Part shown: in pieces, positions 52,138 to 62,971 of the stretch
How positions within the stretch are numbered: the stretch's first letter is position 1
Layout: every line of letters starts with the position of its first letter
Assembly (NCBI GenBank): GCA_027449905.1
Contig: DAIDKT010000101.1
Span: 26,730 to 90,729 of the forward strand
DNA from: Legionellales bacterium
GTDB taxonomy: Bacteria > Pseudomonadota > Gammaproteobacteria > Legionellales > Legionellaceae
Length of the DNA stretch: 64,000 bases
Reading direction: 5' to 3'
The notes under the pieces: model-generated
Database searches by the model: none
The model's input: the letters and a program-made list of their open reading frames with translations, nothing else
What the model was told of the DNA's origin: nothing
Program-made: the position numbers and the translations under genes

Positions 52138-53496
52138 ATGCAAACATCTTGGCTCCGCAATACCTTGCCCGTCGCAGCTATTTTTTCATTTCGGATGTTG
52201 GGCCTTTTTATGCTCATTCCGGTATTCACTGTGTATGGAAATCGATTGGCAGGCGCTACCCCCTTCCTGTTAGGTGTTGCTTTGGGTGCTTACGGTTTGA
52301 GTCAAGGCTTATTACAAATTCCTTTTGGGATTTTATCAGACCGATATGGCAGAAAACCCATTTTATTTATAGGATTGGTCCTGTTTGCACTCGGTAGCAT
52401 CTTAGGTGGATATACACAATCAATCAACGGCATGATTTTGGCGAGAATTTTACAAGGTTCAGGCGCGGTGGGTAGTGTGCTAATTGCCTTATTAGGTGAT
52501 TTAACCTTGGATGAGCATCGAACCAAAGCAATGGCTATTGTTGGTATCTCAATTGCTTTATCATTTAGTTTAGCCCTCATCATCAGTCCTTTGATTGCTT
52601 CACAGAATGGCTTGGCGGGTATTTTTTATGTTTCCACTGGTTTGGCTATCTTTGGATTGCTCATCGTTTACTTTATGATTCCGACGCCGAAAAAGTTAAA
52701 GTTTGCTCAGACCGTTAACACATCTCATATCAAGGCAATCATGACCAATCCCCATCTATTGCGTCTGGATGCCGGTATTTTTTTTCAACATCTGATCCTA
52801 ACTTCAACTTTTTTTGCTATTCCCATGATATTGCGACAACAGATACAACAAGGACAGCTAAATAATACCTGGTCATTTTATTTACCCATCATGATCTTAA
52901 GCTTTTTGATCATGATGCCGTGTATTAGCCTCGCTGAAAAAAAACTTAAAATTAAGTTGATGTTTACTGTTTCCATCACATTAACTGCGCTCTCGCAATG
53001 GCTTTTAGCCTTTAGCAATCATTCCTTTTGGACACTTTGTTTATTCTTGTTCATTTACTTTGTGGCATTCAACATCCTCGAAGCAAGTCTACCATCACAA
53101 GTTTCCAAACATGCGCACCAACCAAACAGAGGTCTGGCTTCCGGCATTTATTCAAGCTGTCAATTTTTAGGCATTTTTGCAGGCGGTGCTTTATCTGGAA
53201 CCGTATTTCAGTGGTTTGCTTACCCGGGTATTTTTATAGCCAATGGTTGTATTGCCCTTATTTGGTTATTGATAGCTTATAGCATGAACCCATTACAATA
53301 CGAATTAATCTTGTCTTTACCATATCCTGACAGCATCCTTCCATCCGGACTCCAAAACCAGTTAAGCACCCTTACGGGCGTCCGAGAGGTCGTATTCGAC
53401 GAAAGCGAACAGATTATTTATCTGCGCGTTGACAAATCTTTATATGTCTCAGGCAGCGCTGACAAACTCCTGTCAGGCTCGGCCCATTGCACTTAA
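52138..53496 (+). CDS. yajR: YajR-like MFS transporter with C-terminal domain
   Basis: A 452-residue major facilitator with 12 helices; FGILSDRYGRKPIL is the MFS motif A. The C-terminal extension after helix 12 (about 395-452, SLPYPDSILPSGLQNQLSTL and VREVVFDESEQIIYLRVD) corresponds to the ferredoxin-like domain that distinguishes E. coli YajR. Its substrate is unknown. It is divergent from fabL with 117 bases between the starts. Confidence 0.88.
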   Translation: MQTSWLRNTLPVAAIFSFRMLGLFMLIPVFTVYGNRLAGATPFLLGVALGAYGLSQGLLQIPFGILSDRYGRKPILFIGLVLFALGSILGGYTQSINGMILARILQGSGAVGSVLIALLGDLTLDEHRTKAMAIVGISIALSFSLALIISPLIASQNGLAGIFYVSTGLAIFGLLIVYFMIPTPKKLKFAQTVNTSHIKAIMTNPHLLRLDAGIFFQHLILTSTFFAIPMILRQQIQQGQLNNTWSFYLPIMILSFLIMMPCISLAEKKLKIKLMFTVSITLTALSQWLLAFSNHSFWTLCLFLFIYFVAFNILEASLPSQVSKHAHQPNRGLASGIYSSCQFLGIFAGGALSGTVFQWFAYPGIFIANGCIALIWLLIAYSMNPLQYELILSLPYPDSILPSGLQNQLSTLTGVREVVFDESEQIIYLRVDKSLYVSGSADKLLSGSAHCT

Positions 53497-53525
53497 TCAA
53501 TGGGCAAAGCCCCTAGAATTGAGAT

Positions 53526-54209
53526 CTAAATTGGGCATTGTTGCGCCCAGATTCGCAACATGGCATTTCCTTTCACTTGAAGATGATAGCTTACATCTCG
53601 GACTTCAACCCCATAGTTCGCCTGATGTAACCCAAGTAGAACAGGGCCAAGCAAAGGCGAAGGCAAACCGCCTGCGTCAACCAATGGAAAAATTCTGACG
53701 TCTTTAGCGACCCGCGCCATTTCTTTAATGACCTGCAAATGATACTCAACTGTTTGATATTCAAGATCGGCAAATAAACTATTCGCACTTAGAGCAAAAT
53801 CAAAAGAAAAATCACTGAACGGTATATGGTGATCACTGACAGCGACATAACGTTTGTCAATTCGACCCTGATCATAATCATCTAAAAAAGTTTCGATACC
53901 CGCTCTGCGATAAGCGACCAGCTGTTCAAGCCCACCATAACGACTATAATCCAAAGATTGCTCAACCGATGAAAATTCTTGCAATCTCATGGAAAAATAA
54001 TTTTTTATTTCTTCTTTTAAAGTCTTCGCATCGAGATGAAACCACGGGTCACAACTGACGACCTCGGTCGCAATGCTCTGTAACTCAAAATTGACAGCAC
54101 TGGCACCACAGCAATATTCTAAAACTCTTTTAGTTAAATCAGTTTGTGATAACTGAAACATATCTCGATACTCATCCAGATGATGTCCCCATAAAACTAG
54201 TCGCCGCAT
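53526..54209 (-). CDS. SAM-dependent methyltransferase-like protein
   Basis: A protein of 227 residues with a class I methyltransferase layout: motif I VLEYCCGASAVNFEL (degenerate Gly-rich loop), an acidic end of strand 2 (VSCDPWFHLD), motif IV FDFALSANSLFADL and a helix EMARVAKDVRIFPLVDAGG. The substrate is unknown. AAAGGAG lies before ATG 54209; the longer frame to 54239 enters the repeat at 54229. It converges with yajR. Confidence 0.75.
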   Translation of the reverse strand: MRRLVLWGHHLDEYRDMFQLSQTDLTKRVLEYCCGASAVNFELQSIATEVVSCDPWFHLDAKTLKEEIKNYFSMRLQEFSSVEQSLDYSRYGGLEQLVAYRRAGIETFLDDYDQGRIDKRYVAVSDHHIPFSDFSFDFALSANSLFADLEYQTVEYHLQVIKEMARVAKDVRIFPLVDAGGLPSPLLGPVLLGLHQANYGVEVRDVSYHLQVKGNAMLRIWAQQCPI

Positions 54210-54228
54210 GCCTACTCCTCTTTGCTTT

Positions 54229-54364
54229 GTACACGACAAAAATGATACTGTCTTTCCCGCGAAGCCGGGAATCTATTTTTTGTGTGGCATAATGCAGCTG
54301 CCAGCATAGATCCCCGCCTTCGCGGGGACGACAAATTTCTAGCCTTTTATTTTTTGTCGTGTAC
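54229..54364 (+). repeat. 136-bp CACGACAAAA element, copy 3
   Basis: GTACACGACAAAAATG ... TTTTTGTCGTGTAC with exact 14-bp inverted ends and internal GC hairpins. It matches 43224-43359 nearly base for base and sits between the divergent methyltransferase-like and thiolase genes. Confidence 0.9.
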
Positions 54365-54455
54365 AAAGTCCTGTTTGTCTGAAATATTGCATCTTGAAAC
54401 ATTTCGGGTATAGTTCAAGTATATCGAATAGTTAAATCATGTAAAGGACGAAGAA

Positions 54456-55652
54456 ATGAACGGAGATGATATCGTGATTGTTGCTGCCAAACGAACCCCC
54501 ATGGGGGGGTTGCTTGGGACGCTGTCTTCTTTAACGGCGCCACAATTAGGTGCCTATGCGCATGAAGCAGCATTAAACCAAGCGGGTATTGCACCTCAAG
54601 ATATAGACGAAGTCATCAGCGGGTGTGTATTGCAAGCCGGCATCGGCCAAGCGCCTGCTAGACAAGCCGCGATTGCTGCAAATATTCCGGTCTCAACGGG
54701 CGCAACAACTGTCAATAAAATGTGTGGCTCTGGCATGAAAGCTGTGATGTTTGGCCATGATCTCATTCGCAGTGACGCGTCTCAAATTGTCTTAGCCAGT
54801 GGGATGGAAAGCATGAGTCACGCTCCCTACTTATTAAGTAAAGCACGTGTCGGATATCGTTTAGGTCATGGGGAATTGAAAGATCACATGTTTCTTGATG
54901 GACTAGAAGATATTTATCAACCTGGCACCCTCATGGGCTCTTTTGCCGATGCCACTGCAAAAGAATATCAATTCACCAGAGAGCAACAAGACGAATACGC
55001 GATCGAATCAATGACACGCGCCCTAACTGCTCAGCAAACGGGTGCTTTTTCAGATGAGATAGTACCGATTGTAATAACTCAAAAGCAGGGTACAACGACC
55101 ATTAGCCAAGATGAAGGTCCGAGCGAAGCCAAAATCGCCAAAGTTACTCAGTTAAAACCAGCTTTTGCTAAAGATGGAACGGTAACCGCCGCCAGTTCAA
55201 GTTCGATCGCCGATGGCGCAGCCAGTTTAATCCTGATGACTGCGGCCAATGCGAATAAACGCAATTTAACCCCGCTCGCAACCATTGTCGCGCACGCCAC
55301 CCATTCTCAAGAACCACAATGGTTTACAACCGCACCAGTCGCTGCCATCAATCAGGTGTTAAAAAAAGCCAATTGGAAGGTTGATGACGTTGATTTATTT
55401 GAAATCAATGAGGCATTTGCCGTCGTGGCCATGGTTGCCATAAAAGAACTTCAGTTAGATCATAAAAAAGTGAACATCCACGGAGGCGCATGTGCACTCG
55501 GGCATCCCATTGGCGCTTCCGGCGCTAGGATCCTGGTTACACTGATTCACGCCTTAAAAAATCATCATAAAAAGCGAGGGGTGGCAGCGCTGTGCATCGG
55601 TGGCGGAGAAGCAACAGCCATTTCCATTGAGCTAGCAGGCTCCTATGCTTAA
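54456..55652 (+). CDS. Acetyl-CoA acetyltransferase (thiolase)
   Basis: A biosynthetic-type thiolase of 398 residues. The nucleophilic Cys lies in NKMCGSGMKAVM near residue 90, His in NEAFAVVAMV, and the second Cys in HGGACALGHPIGASGARI. It interconverts two acetyl-CoA and acetoacetyl-CoA and would process the end products of the leucine route encoded downstream. It is the first gene of the operon; GGACGAAGAA precedes its ATG. Confidence 0.93.
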   Translation: MNGDDIVIVAAKRTPMGGLLGTLSSLTAPQLGAYAHEAALNQAGIAPQDIDEVISGCVLQAGIGQAPARQAAIAANIPVSTGATTVNKMCGSGMKAVMFGHDLIRSDASQIVLASGMESMSHAPYLLSKARVGYRLGHGELKDHMFLDGLEDIYQPGTLMGSFADATAKEYQFTREQQDEYAIESMTRALTAQQTGAFSDEIVPIVITQKQGTTTISQDEGPSEAKIAKVTQLKPAFAKDGTVTAASSSSIADGAASLILMTAANANKRNLTPLATIVAHATHSQEPQWFTTAPVAAINQVLKKANWKVDDVDLFEINEAFAVVAMVAIKELQLDHKKVNIHGGACALGHPIGASGARILVTLIHALKNHHKKRGVAALCIGGGEATAISIELAGSYA

Positions 55653-55971
55653 ATCAGCCACTCCCTATTTGATATATTTTGTACTCAGTCTCTTCGTCAT
55701 TCTGTTCTCACAGTACGCACACGCAGGGGCAACCTGGATCGTTGTTTTTTATCAAGCAGTCAACCATGGCATTGCAATTTTCTTCAACCAATCTCCAACC
55801 GGATTAGCTGCTCAACATGTGATCTCTTTGGTTGTTTCTCCTTTAATTTTGACGGGCATACCCGCTTTGATTTACTACCTGATCAAACGAAAAACCATGC
55901 CTTATTTTATGGAGGCAACCTGGACTTTGTGGACCCTTATTGTCCTAAGTAATCTGCTCATTAGGAACTAG
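55645..55971 (+). CDS. Small membrane protein of unknown function
   Basis: A 108-residue hydrophobic protein with about three membrane segments (about 7-24, 55-80 and 88-105) and a short loop with [17 protein letters not shown]. It overlaps the end of the thiolase gene by 8 bases and ends 2 bases before mccB, so it is a true member of the operon. I do not recognise the family. Substrate uptake or membrane anchoring of the pathway can be imagined but is not supported. Confidence 0.7.
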   Translation: MLKSATPYLIYFVLSLFVILFSQYAHAGATWIVVFYQAVNHGIAIFFNQSPTGLAAQHVISLVVSPLILTGIPALIYYLIKRKTMPYFMEATWTLWTLIVLSNLLIRN

Positions 55972-55973
55972 GT

Positions 55974-57581
55974 ATGGCGAGAATCGAGAGTCACATCAAT
56001 CCTAACAGTGTTGATTTTAAAACCAATCAAGCACACATGCAGTCACTTGTGACTCAACTTCAGCATACCATTGCCAACATAGCACAAGGCGGGGATAAGG
56101 ATTCTCGTGACAGGCATCAGCAACACGGGAAATTACTCCCCCGAGAACGTTTACAACGTCTTCTTGATCCTGGAAGCCCGTTTTTAGAATTATCTCAATT
56201 AGCCGCTTATGAGGTTTACTCTGAACCGGTGCCGGCAGCTGGCTTGATCACAGGGATTGGTCAAGTTTCAAACCAAGATTGTATGATTGTAATCAATGAC
56301 GCAACTGTTAAAGGCGGTACATATTATCCACTGACCGTAAAAAAACATCTTCGTGCACAAGAAATTGCCGCTGATAATCATCTGCCCTGTATCTATATTG
56401 TGGATTCAGGCGGGGCATATCTCCCCATGCAAGACGAAGTTTTTCCTGATCGCGATCATTTTGGAAGAATTTTTTACAATCAGGCTAATTTGTCGGCAAA
56501 AAACATCCCGCAAATTGCCGTGGTCATGGGTTCATGTACCGCAGGCGGTGCTTATGTACCGGCCATGGCAGATGAATCAATTATGGTAAAAGAACAAGCA
56601 ACTATATTCCTGGCCGGCCCCCCCCTGGTCAAAGCGGCCACGGGTGAAATCATCAGTGCCGAAGCGCTCGGAGGAGCTGACGTCCACTGCCGCCAATCTG
56701 GTGTGGCTGATTATTACGCTGAAAACGATGCCCATGCTTTATACATAACAAGACAAGCCATCAAACATTTAAATCGCACGAAACCCAAGACCTTAGATAG
56801 AATTGACTCCCAAGACCCGGCTTATGATCCAAGCGAATTAGATGGCATTGTGCCAAACGACCCACGTAAACCCTTCGATGTTCGGGAAATCATAGCTAGA
56901 ATCGTCGATCATTCAGAGTTTGATGAATTTAAAATGCTTTATGGAACCACGCTTGTTTGTGGATTTGCACATTTATATGGCTATCCGATTGGTATCATTG
57001 CTAATAATGGAATATTATTTGGCGAAAGTGCATTAAAAGGTGCTCATTTTATTGAACTCTGCACTCAACGCCAAATACCCCTCATCTTTCTTCAAAATAT
57101 CACCGGCTTCATGGTCGGTAGTAAATACGAAACCGCTGGCATTGCTAAACATGGTGCTAAAATGGTCATGGCTGTGGCCAATGCCCATGTGCCTAAGTTT
57201 ACCGTGATTGTGGGTGGAAGTTTTGGCGCAGGCAATTACGCGATGTGCGGCCGAGCCTATAGCCCGCGCTTTTTGTGGTCATGGCCAAACGCGCGCATTT
57301 CAGTGATGGGTGGCGAACAGGCAGCAAATGTGCTGGCCCAAATCAACCGCGATAAACATAAAAAGCGGCATTCTGAATGGACAGCGGAAGAAGAAAATGT
57401 ATTTAAAGCAAGCCTACGCGAGCAATATGAAAAGCAAGGGAATCCATACTATGCTAGCGCGCGATTATGGGACGATGGGGTCATTGCGCCGCAAGATACT
57501 CGAAAAATTTTAGGTTTAAGCCTGGCCGCGTCATTGAATGCACCAATTCAACCCACTCATTTTGGGATCTTTAGGATGTGA
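55974..57581 (+). CDS. mccB: Methylcrotonyl-CoA carboxylase, carboxyltransferase subunit
   Basis: An acyl-CoA carboxyltransferase beta subunit of 535 residues with two crotonase-like halves. [22 protein letters not shown] at the N-terminus, [16 protein letters not shown] and [22 protein letters not shown] in the C-terminal half are typical of methylcrotonyl-CoA carboxylase. Together with mccA it carboxylates 3-methylcrotonyl-CoA to 3-methylglutaconyl-CoA in leucine breakdown. Confidence 0.93.
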   Translation: MARIESHINPNSVDFKTNQAHMQSLVTQLQHTIANIAQGGDKDSRDRHQQHGKLLPRERLQRLLDPGSPFLELSQLAAYEVYSEPVPAAGLITGIGQVSNQDCMIVINDATVKGGTYYPLTVKKHLRAQEIAADNHLPCIYIVDSGGAYLPMQDEVFPDRDHFGRIFYNQANLSAKNIPQIAVVMGSCTAGGAYVPAMADESIMVKEQATIFLAGPPLVKAATGEIISAEALGGADVHCRQSGVADYYAENDAHALYITRQAIKHLNRTKPKTLDRIDSQDPAYDPSELDGIVPNDPRKPFDVREIIARIVDHSEFDEFKMLYGTTLVCGFAHLYGYPIGIIANNGILFGESALKGAHFIELCTQRQIPLIFLQNITGFMVGSKYETAGIAKHGAKMVMAVANAHVPKFTVIVGGSFGAGNYAMCGRAYSPRFLWSWPNARISVMGGEQAANVLAQINRDKHKKRHSEWTAEEENVFKASLREQYEKQGNPYYASARLWDDGVIAPQDTRKILGLSLAASLNAPIQPTHFGIFRM

Positions 57582-57584
57582 TAT

Positions 57585-58349
57585 ATGTTAATTGAGCACC
57601 AAGGACCGCTGTTGTTATTGACGTTCAACCGTGTTGATAAGCACAACGCTTTTGATGAAAAAGTGATAGCTGAATTACAAAGAGCCCTAGATGAGGCTCA
57701 ATCAGACCAAACTGTGCGCGTGATTATTTTAAAAAGTGAAGGTAAACATTTTTCTGCCGGCGCTGATTTAGACTGGATGAGGCGCATGGCACAATTCACA
57801 GAATCAGAAAATCGAGCAGATGCCGAGGCTTTCGCCCACGTTATGTTCACTTTATACCAGTCGCAGGTTCCAACCATCGCGATGGTCCAAGGTGGGGCTT
57901 ATGGTGGTGGCGTGGGCTTGATTGCAGCGTGTGACCTAGCCATCGCGTCTCAGTCGGCTAGGTTTTGTTTCTCAGAAGTGAAATTAGGCTTAATTCCAGC
58001 GGTTATTAGTCCTTATGTCATCCAAGCAATAGGCCCACGTGCAGCTAGCTGGCTGTTCATCAGTGCAGAAGAATTTGATGCCAAGCGTGCTTATGAATTG
58101 CAATTGATTCAACATTGTGTCGCAGATGATAACTTATTAGCTTTTACACTCAATTATGCAAAAAACTTAGCGCAATTACCACGACAGGCTGTTTGTGAAG
58201 CTAAAAGCTTGGTGCGCCAAGTGCAGGGCAAACCGATTGACAAAAAGTTGCTAAGTTTAACAGCTGAGCTCATTGCAAAAAAAAGAGTTTCAACAGAGGG
58301 GCAAGCCGCTTTACAAGCCTTTTTGGCTTCAAAACAGAGGTCTTCCTAA
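57585..58349 (+). CDS. liuC: Enoyl-CoA hydratase family, probable methylglutaconyl-CoA hydratase
   Basis: A crotonase of 254 residues. The oxyanion segments are HFSAGADLDWMRRM and GGAYGGGVGLIAACDLAIAS. Its position between mccB and mccA assigns it to the hydration of 3-methylglutaconyl-CoA to HMG-CoA. It begins 3 bases after the mccB stop. A repeat (58352-58466) was inserted right after its stop codon. Confidence 0.88.
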   Translation: MLIEHQGPLLLLTFNRVDKHNAFDEKVIAELQRALDEAQSDQTVRVIILKSEGKHFSAGADLDWMRRMAQFTESENRADAEAFAHVMFTLYQSQVPTIAMVQGGAYGGGVGLIAACDLAIASQSARFCFSEVKLGLIPAVISPYVIQAIGPRAASWLFISAEEFDAKRAYELQLIQHCVADDNLLAFTLNYAKNLAQLPRQAVCEAKSLVRQVQGKPIDKKLLSLTAELIAKKRVSTEGQAALQAFLASKQRSS

Positions 58350-58351
58350 AA

Positions 58352-58466
58352 AAGGCATTGACCCGGTTCCGTCAATAAATACTGGGCCAAGGCCAAGCTT
58401 AGGTACGCTGAGTAAGTTGGGCCTGGGCCCAACAAAGATCTTGGTCGGAAGAGCGGTCAATGCCTT
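58352..58466. repeat. 115-bp inverted-repeat element between liuC and mccA
   Basis: Its ends are exact 12-bp inverted repeats AAGGCATTGACC (58352-58363) and GGTCAATGCCTT (58455-58466). Inside is AGTTGGGCCTGGGCCCAAC, linking it to the GTTGGGCC family. The right half matches 25098-25178. It separates two genes of the operon that would otherwise be tightly packed and adds a strong hairpin to the transcript. Confidence 0.7.
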
Positions 58467-58505
58467 AAAAAAAACAGGTATCTAAGAAGTGAGTACTTAC
58501 TGCTT

Positions 58506-60533
58506 ATGTTTACTAAAATTTTAATTGCCAACCGCGGTGAAATTGCTTGCCGCATCATGCGAACAGCCAAACGATTGGGTATCGCTACAGTCGCAGTTTA
58601 TTCGACGATTGATGCCGATAGTTTGCATGTGGGCATGGCCGACCAAGCTTTTTGGATTGGTGATTCCGAAGCGCTTCAGAGTTATTTGAATGCACCCGCG
58701 ATTATCAAAATTGCACTCGAGTCTGGTGCGAAAGCCATTCATCCCGGTTATGGTTTTTTATCCGAAAATACCGAGTTTGCAATAGCTTGTGAACAAGCAG
58801 GACTCATTTTTATTGGTCCGTCAGTCGAAGCAATGCAAGCCATGGCTTCAAAACAATTGGCTAAACAATCTTTAGAAAAAACCTGGGTGCCTTTAACCCC
58901 CGGTTATCATGGCCTTGAGCAGCATGAGGCATGCTTATTAAAAGAAGCAAAAAAAATAGGATTTCCTATCTTATTAAAAGCAGCCAGTGGTGGGGGCGGC
59001 AAAGGCATGCGCACGGTGGAGCATGAAGCAGAATTTAAACAAGCCCTTGCCAGTGCAAAGCGTGAGGCCAAATCGAGTTTTGCTGATGATACCATGATCA
59101 TTGAAAAACTTGTGTTCGAGCCTCGACATGTTGAAATACAGATCATGGCCGACAATCATGGTCACATCATCCATTTATTTGAACGAGATTGTTCGATTCA
59201 ACGTCGACATCAAAAAGTGATTGAAGAGGCACCTGCTACTCACCTAAAGCTTGAACTGCGAGAACAGTTAGCACAAGCTGCAATTGAAGTCGCACGGACT
59301 ATTGGATATCGAGGTGCGGGCACAGTTGAGTTTTTAGTTGCATCTGATAACACGTTTTATTTCATGGAAATGAACACACGTTTGCAAGTCGAACATCCCG
59401 TGACAGAAATGATCACCGGGCTCGATTTAGTAGAATGGCAATTACGCATCGCGGCGAATGAACCGTTACCACTAAGCCAGGAACAAATCCAATCCCACGG
59501 CCATGCCATTGAATGTAGAATTTACGCCGAAGATCCAGAGCATGATTTCTTACCATCAATTGGACTTGTGCGGTTTTTGAAAGAACCGCCATTAGAATAT
59601 GTTCGCATCGAAACCGCTGTTAGCGCAAACACCTTGATCAGTCGCTATTATGATCCGATGCTAGCCAAGCTGATCGCCTGGGGTGAAACACGTGAAGAAG
59701 CCAGAAACCGATTGCAGCTCGCTTTAGATCAATACCATATCGGTGGAGTCAAAACCAATCTCGCTTTTTTGCATGCCATCTTTTCCCAACCCCGTTTTAT
59801 TGAAAATAAAATTAGCACCCATTTTCTAAGCCAATGCCAGATCAAACTGCCGAAACCAGATCGGGCCTTGGCTATTCAACTTGCTGCTGCACTTGATTAT
59901 TTGGATTTAGCAACAAAATCTGACCCGCTCTATTATGATACATTTGCTTGGCAAATGCATTTGAAAAGTCGGTGGACATGCTCGTATCTGATCGAGGGAG
60001 TTCGTTTTGATGTCGCTGTTACTCCAGTGGCACACACCACAGTTGAGTTAACCTGTCTTCCGCCTATCAACAAGCCAGATGGCGCAAAAGAGCAGCCGCT
60101 TGACAGCCAGCATAACCACTGCGAAAGGGAGTTAACCTCTCAAAATCTGCGCTTACGGTTGCGTGCTACCAGTGATACACTCCATTTTGATGATGGTCAG
60201 ACCGTTCGGCATGTTTTTTTTGAACGACTCGATGATAAAATTGTGCTTTATTTTAATCAAAATTCCATCGACATCATTCGATTTACTTGGCAAAACAATT
60301 CATCTCTATCCGCGGATAATCAGCTAACGGCACCCATGCCTGGTATGGTCGTTGCTATTTTAAAGCAACCAGGCGAATTCATTCATGCAGGTGAACCCCT
60401 GATGGTATTGGAAGCGATGAAAATGGAACATACCATTTGTTCGCCTGGTGACGGAATTATCAGCCACATTTTCTATGAGGTTGGTTCGCAAGTTGACGAA
60501 GGCGCAACGCTCGTGGCTTTGGAGCAATCATGA
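58506..60533 (+). CDS. mccA: Methylcrotonyl-CoA carboxylase, biotin subunit
   Basis: A 675-residue alpha subunit with biotin carboxylase (1-450; [30 protein letters not shown] loop, [14 protein letters not shown]) and a C-terminal biotinyl domain with the target Lys639 in LEAMKMEHT. The region between (about 450-600) is the BT linker that docks the beta subunit. Its stop overlaps the liuE start by 4 bases (ATGA). Confidence 0.94.
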   Translation: MFTKILIANRGEIACRIMRTAKRLGIATVAVYSTIDADSLHVGMADQAFWIGDSEALQSYLNAPAIIKIALESGAKAIHPGYGFLSENTEFAIACEQAGLIFIGPSVEAMQAMASKQLAKQSLEKTWVPLTPGYHGLEQHEACLLKEAKKIGFPILLKAASGGGGKGMRTVEHEAEFKQALASAKREAKSSFADDTMIIEKLVFEPRHVEIQIMADNHGHIIHLFERDCSIQRRHQKVIEEAPATHLKLELREQLAQAAIEVARTIGYRGAGTVEFLVASDNTFYFMEMNTRLQVEHPVTEMITGLDLVEWQLRIAANEPLPLSQEQIQSHGHAIECRIYAEDPEHDFLPSIGLVRFLKEPPLEYVRIETAVSANTLISRYYDPMLAKLIAWGETREEARNRLQLALDQYHIGGVKTNLAFLHAIFSQPRFIENKISTHFLSQCQIKLPKPDRALAIQLAAALDYLDLATKSDPLYYDTFAWQMHLKSRWTCSYLIEGVRFDVAVTPVAHTTVELTCLPPINKPDGAKEQPLDSQHNHCERELTSQNLRLRLRATSDTLHFDDGQTVRHVFFERLDDKIVLYFNQNSIDIIRFTWQNNSSLSADNQLTAPMPGMVVAILKQPGEFIHAGEPLMVLEAMKMEHTICSPGDGIISHIFYEVGSQVDEGATLVALEQS

Positions 60534-61432
60534 CGACAACCGACCCCGTGATCATTGTTGAAGTGGGTCCCCGGGACGGATTGCAAAACGAATTTAGTTT
60601 TATCTCAACCAAACATAAAATTGAGTTCATCAATTTACTCAGTGCGACCGGTTTGCAACACATAGAAGCAACCAGTTTCGTGTCAGCCAAATCAATCCCA
60701 CAATTGGCAGACCATGAAGCTGTCCTACAATCGATTAACAAACCACCACATGTTCATTTTTCCGCTTTAGTTCCCAATGAATACGGCATGAAAAAGGCGA
60801 TTGAACTGGGTATGCAAGAAATTGCCATTTTCACTGCAGCAAGTGAACAATTTAATCAAAAGAATATTCATTGTTCCATTATTGAAAGTATGAGCCGCTT
60901 TGAACCAGTGATGATTTTGGCTCAACAGCACCAAATCAAAGTAAGGGCTTATGTTTCTTGTGCATTAGGGTGCCCTTATGAAGGTGAAATTTCGCCCCAA
61001 CAGGTCACTGACGTGGCGCATCGATTATTAGAGCTGGGGGTTAAAGAGCTTGATTTTGGAGATACGATTGGTGTGGGCACTCCCAAACAAACCATCGCTC
61101 TAATCGAAAACTTGAAGTCAAACATACCGCTTGGTCAAATATCCATGCATTTTCATGATACGTATGGTCAAGCAATTGCAAATATTCATGCAGCACTCAC
61201 CTGTGGCATCCGCCGGTTTGACAGCTCAGTTGCCGGCCTCGGTGGTTGCCCTTACGCCCGAGGAGCGAGCGGCAATGTAGCAACTGAAGATGTTTTATAT
61301 TTAATGCATGGACTCGGCATTGACACAGGAATTGATATTTATAAAGTCGTCGCCGCGGGCGATTTTATATGTAAAATTCTCGGTAAAAAAAATCAATCGA
61401 AAGTAGCCAATGCACTGTTAGCAAATAAATAA
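60530..61432 (+). CDS. liuE: Hydroxymethylglutaryl-CoA lyase
   Basis: HMG-CoA lyase of 300 residues, a TIM barrel that splits HMG-CoA into acetyl-CoA and acetoacetate. Visible are [11 protein letters not shown] at the N-terminus (metal and catalytic Asp/Arg), [13 protein letters not shown] (metal His pair) and the [20 protein letters not shown] loop with the catalytic Cys. It is the last gene of the operon. Confidence 0.95.
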   Translation: MTTTDPVIIVEVGPRDGLQNEFSFISTKHKIEFINLLSATGLQHIEATSFVSAKSIPQLADHEAVLQSINKPPHVHFSALVPNEYGMKKAIELGMQEIAIFTAASEQFNQKNIHCSIIESMSRFEPVMILAQQHQIKVRAYVSCALGCPYEGEISPQQVTDVAHRLLELGVKELDFGDTIGVGTPKQTIALIENLKSNIPLGQISMHFHDTYGQAIANIHAALTCGIRRFDSSVAGLGGCPYARGASGNVATEDVLYLMHGLGIDTGIDIYKVVAAGDFICKILGKKNQSKVANALLANK

Positions 61433-61663
61433 AACAGTGATGATAGATTCAGTTATACTTGACAACGACGGTAACCCCGCTTAGGATTTGCACATATACG
61501 TTTGAGGGATTGTAACTATTCAACATCTTTCAATGAAACGTGATATTTAGTGCATTTTAAACAAAAAACATCCTTAAAACTTCGCTCCGCGAAAGGAGAT
61601 GCTTGCATCATGATGTATGTGATAATTTTTCAGGATATTTTCGATTAACCAACACTCAAATCT

Positions 61664-61681
61664 GACGTTTACCCGAACGTC
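61664..61681 (+). terminator. Weak hairpin upstream of ispB
   Basis: GACGTT and AACGTC pair over a 6-base loop, followed by CAAAAATTTTG. It could end the liu operon transcript or act as an attenuator before ispB, 34 bases ahead of the ATG. Otherwise the 283-base gap shows no gene; it does hold GCGAAAGGAG and a 12-codon frame that I regard as chance. Confidence 0.35.
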
Positions 61682-61715
61682 AAAAATTTTGTTGAATAGA
61701 TACGAAGGATTTTTT

Positions 61716-62684
61716 ATGCCGATTCACCGTTTGAAAATATTGGTGAGTGATGATTTTGAAGCAGTAAATCGATTGATTCTTGAAAAAATTCAAGCTGAAA
61801 CTGGATTAATTGATGATCTGGGTAATCATATTATTCAAAGTGGTGGTAAACGATTACGCCCCTTAATTGTATTATTATCAAGCCTGGCTTGTCACTATCA
61901 AGGAAAGGACCATATCATCCTCGCCGCGATGATTGAATTCTTCCATACCGCAACTTTATTGCATGATGATGTGGTTGATGAGTCCACATTGCGTCGAGGG
62001 AGAAAAACCGCCAATAGCATTTGGGGCAGTAAAGCAAGTATATTAGTCGGCGATTACCTTTTTACCATCTATTTGCAACTGATGTTACAAGTAGGCAATA
62101 GCAAGATCCTCAAGTTACTAGCAGATGTTACTCATCAAATCACACGCGGTGAAATCAAACAATTATCTAATCGACATGATCATGATTTATCATTGGCGGA
62201 TTATTTTGATGTAATTCGGTCTAAAACCTCGCTACTATTTGCTGCATCAGCGGCAATCGGCGCACTCATCGCTGAAAGCTGTCCAACCATAGAAAGCAAC
62301 TTATATCAATATGGTTTACATTTGGGAAATGCTTTTCAGTTAATTGATGATGCCCTGGATTATTGTTCGGATGCGTCTGCGATCGGTAAAAACATCGGGG
62401 ATGATTTAGCCGATGGTAAAGCCACTTTACCGCTTATCTACGCATTCCAACAAGGCACCCCAGCACAACAAAAAATGATTGCAATCACATTAAAAACCGG
62501 TGAATTGAGTAATTTACCTGATATTCTAGAGGTGATTTCCAGAACCAACGCCATCGCGTATACGCGCCAAGCGGCCAAAGCGGAAGTAGACAAAGCGATC
62601 ACCGCGCTGCATGTCTTGCCAGACTCAGTCTACAAGAATGGCTTAATCGAGATAGCTCAATATGCTGTAGAACGCGATCATTAA
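61716..62684 (+). CDS. ispB: Octaprenyl diphosphate synthase-type polyprenyl synthase
   Basis: A trans-polyprenyl synthase of 322 residues making the side chain of ubiquinone. The first Asp-rich motif is LLHDDVVDESTLRRG, the second QLIDDALDY, with GGKRLRPLIVLLSS before the first. ATG 61716 follows GAAGGA and starts where the family does. The tRNA-Pro gene starts at the base after its stop codon. Confidence 0.94.
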   Translation: MPIHRLKILVSDDFEAVNRLILEKIQAETGLIDDLGNHIIQSGGKRLRPLIVLLSSLACHYQGKDHIILAAMIEFFHTATLLHDDVVDESTLRRGRKTANSIWGSKASILVGDYLFTIYLQLMLQVGNSKILKLLADVTHQITRGEIKQLSNRHDHDLSLADYFDVIRSKTSLLFAASAAIGALIAESCPTIESNLYQYGLHLGNAFQLIDDALDYCSDASAIGKNIGDDLADGKATLPLIYAFQQGTPAQQKMIAITLKTGELSNLPDILEVISRTNAIAYTRQAAKAEVDKAITALHVLPDSVYKNGLIEIAQYAVERDH

Positions 62685-62761
62685 CGGAGTGTAGCTCAGC
62701 CTGGTAGAGCACTGCCTTCGGGAGGCAGGGGTCGCAAGTTCAATTCTTGTCGCTCCGACCA
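62685..62761 (+). tRNA. proK: tRNA-Pro (anticodon CGG)
   Basis: A 77-base tRNA with acceptor stem CGGAGTG/CGCTCCG (one G-T pair), D-arm with AGCTCAGCCTGGTAGAGC, anticodon stem CTGCC/GGCAG and loop TTCGGGA giving anticodon CGG, T-arm with GTTCAATTC, discriminator A and an encoded CCA end. It directly follows ispB. Confidence 0.93.
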
Positions 62762-62971
62762 TATACACAGAGAGTTGTAGCATTGTTTTTTGCCCCTTGG
62801 ATGAACTCCCAAAGACTATCCTGAATCTCAGACTCCGCAGTGAAATTTCTTCTAATAATGTTTGCACACATGTAAAAAAATACTGGAAAAATGAAATAAG
62901 AAGAAGGCTGGCTCTATCTCGCTTTTGTCATGGATTTGTATGCACCTAAGATCCTCGGATGGGACGTGTCT

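Noticed and set aside
61596..61650. 12-codon frame (ATGATGTATG...) with AAAGGAG before ispB
   Set aside because: Too short, with no amino-acid bias suggesting an attenuator; the spacing is probably chance.
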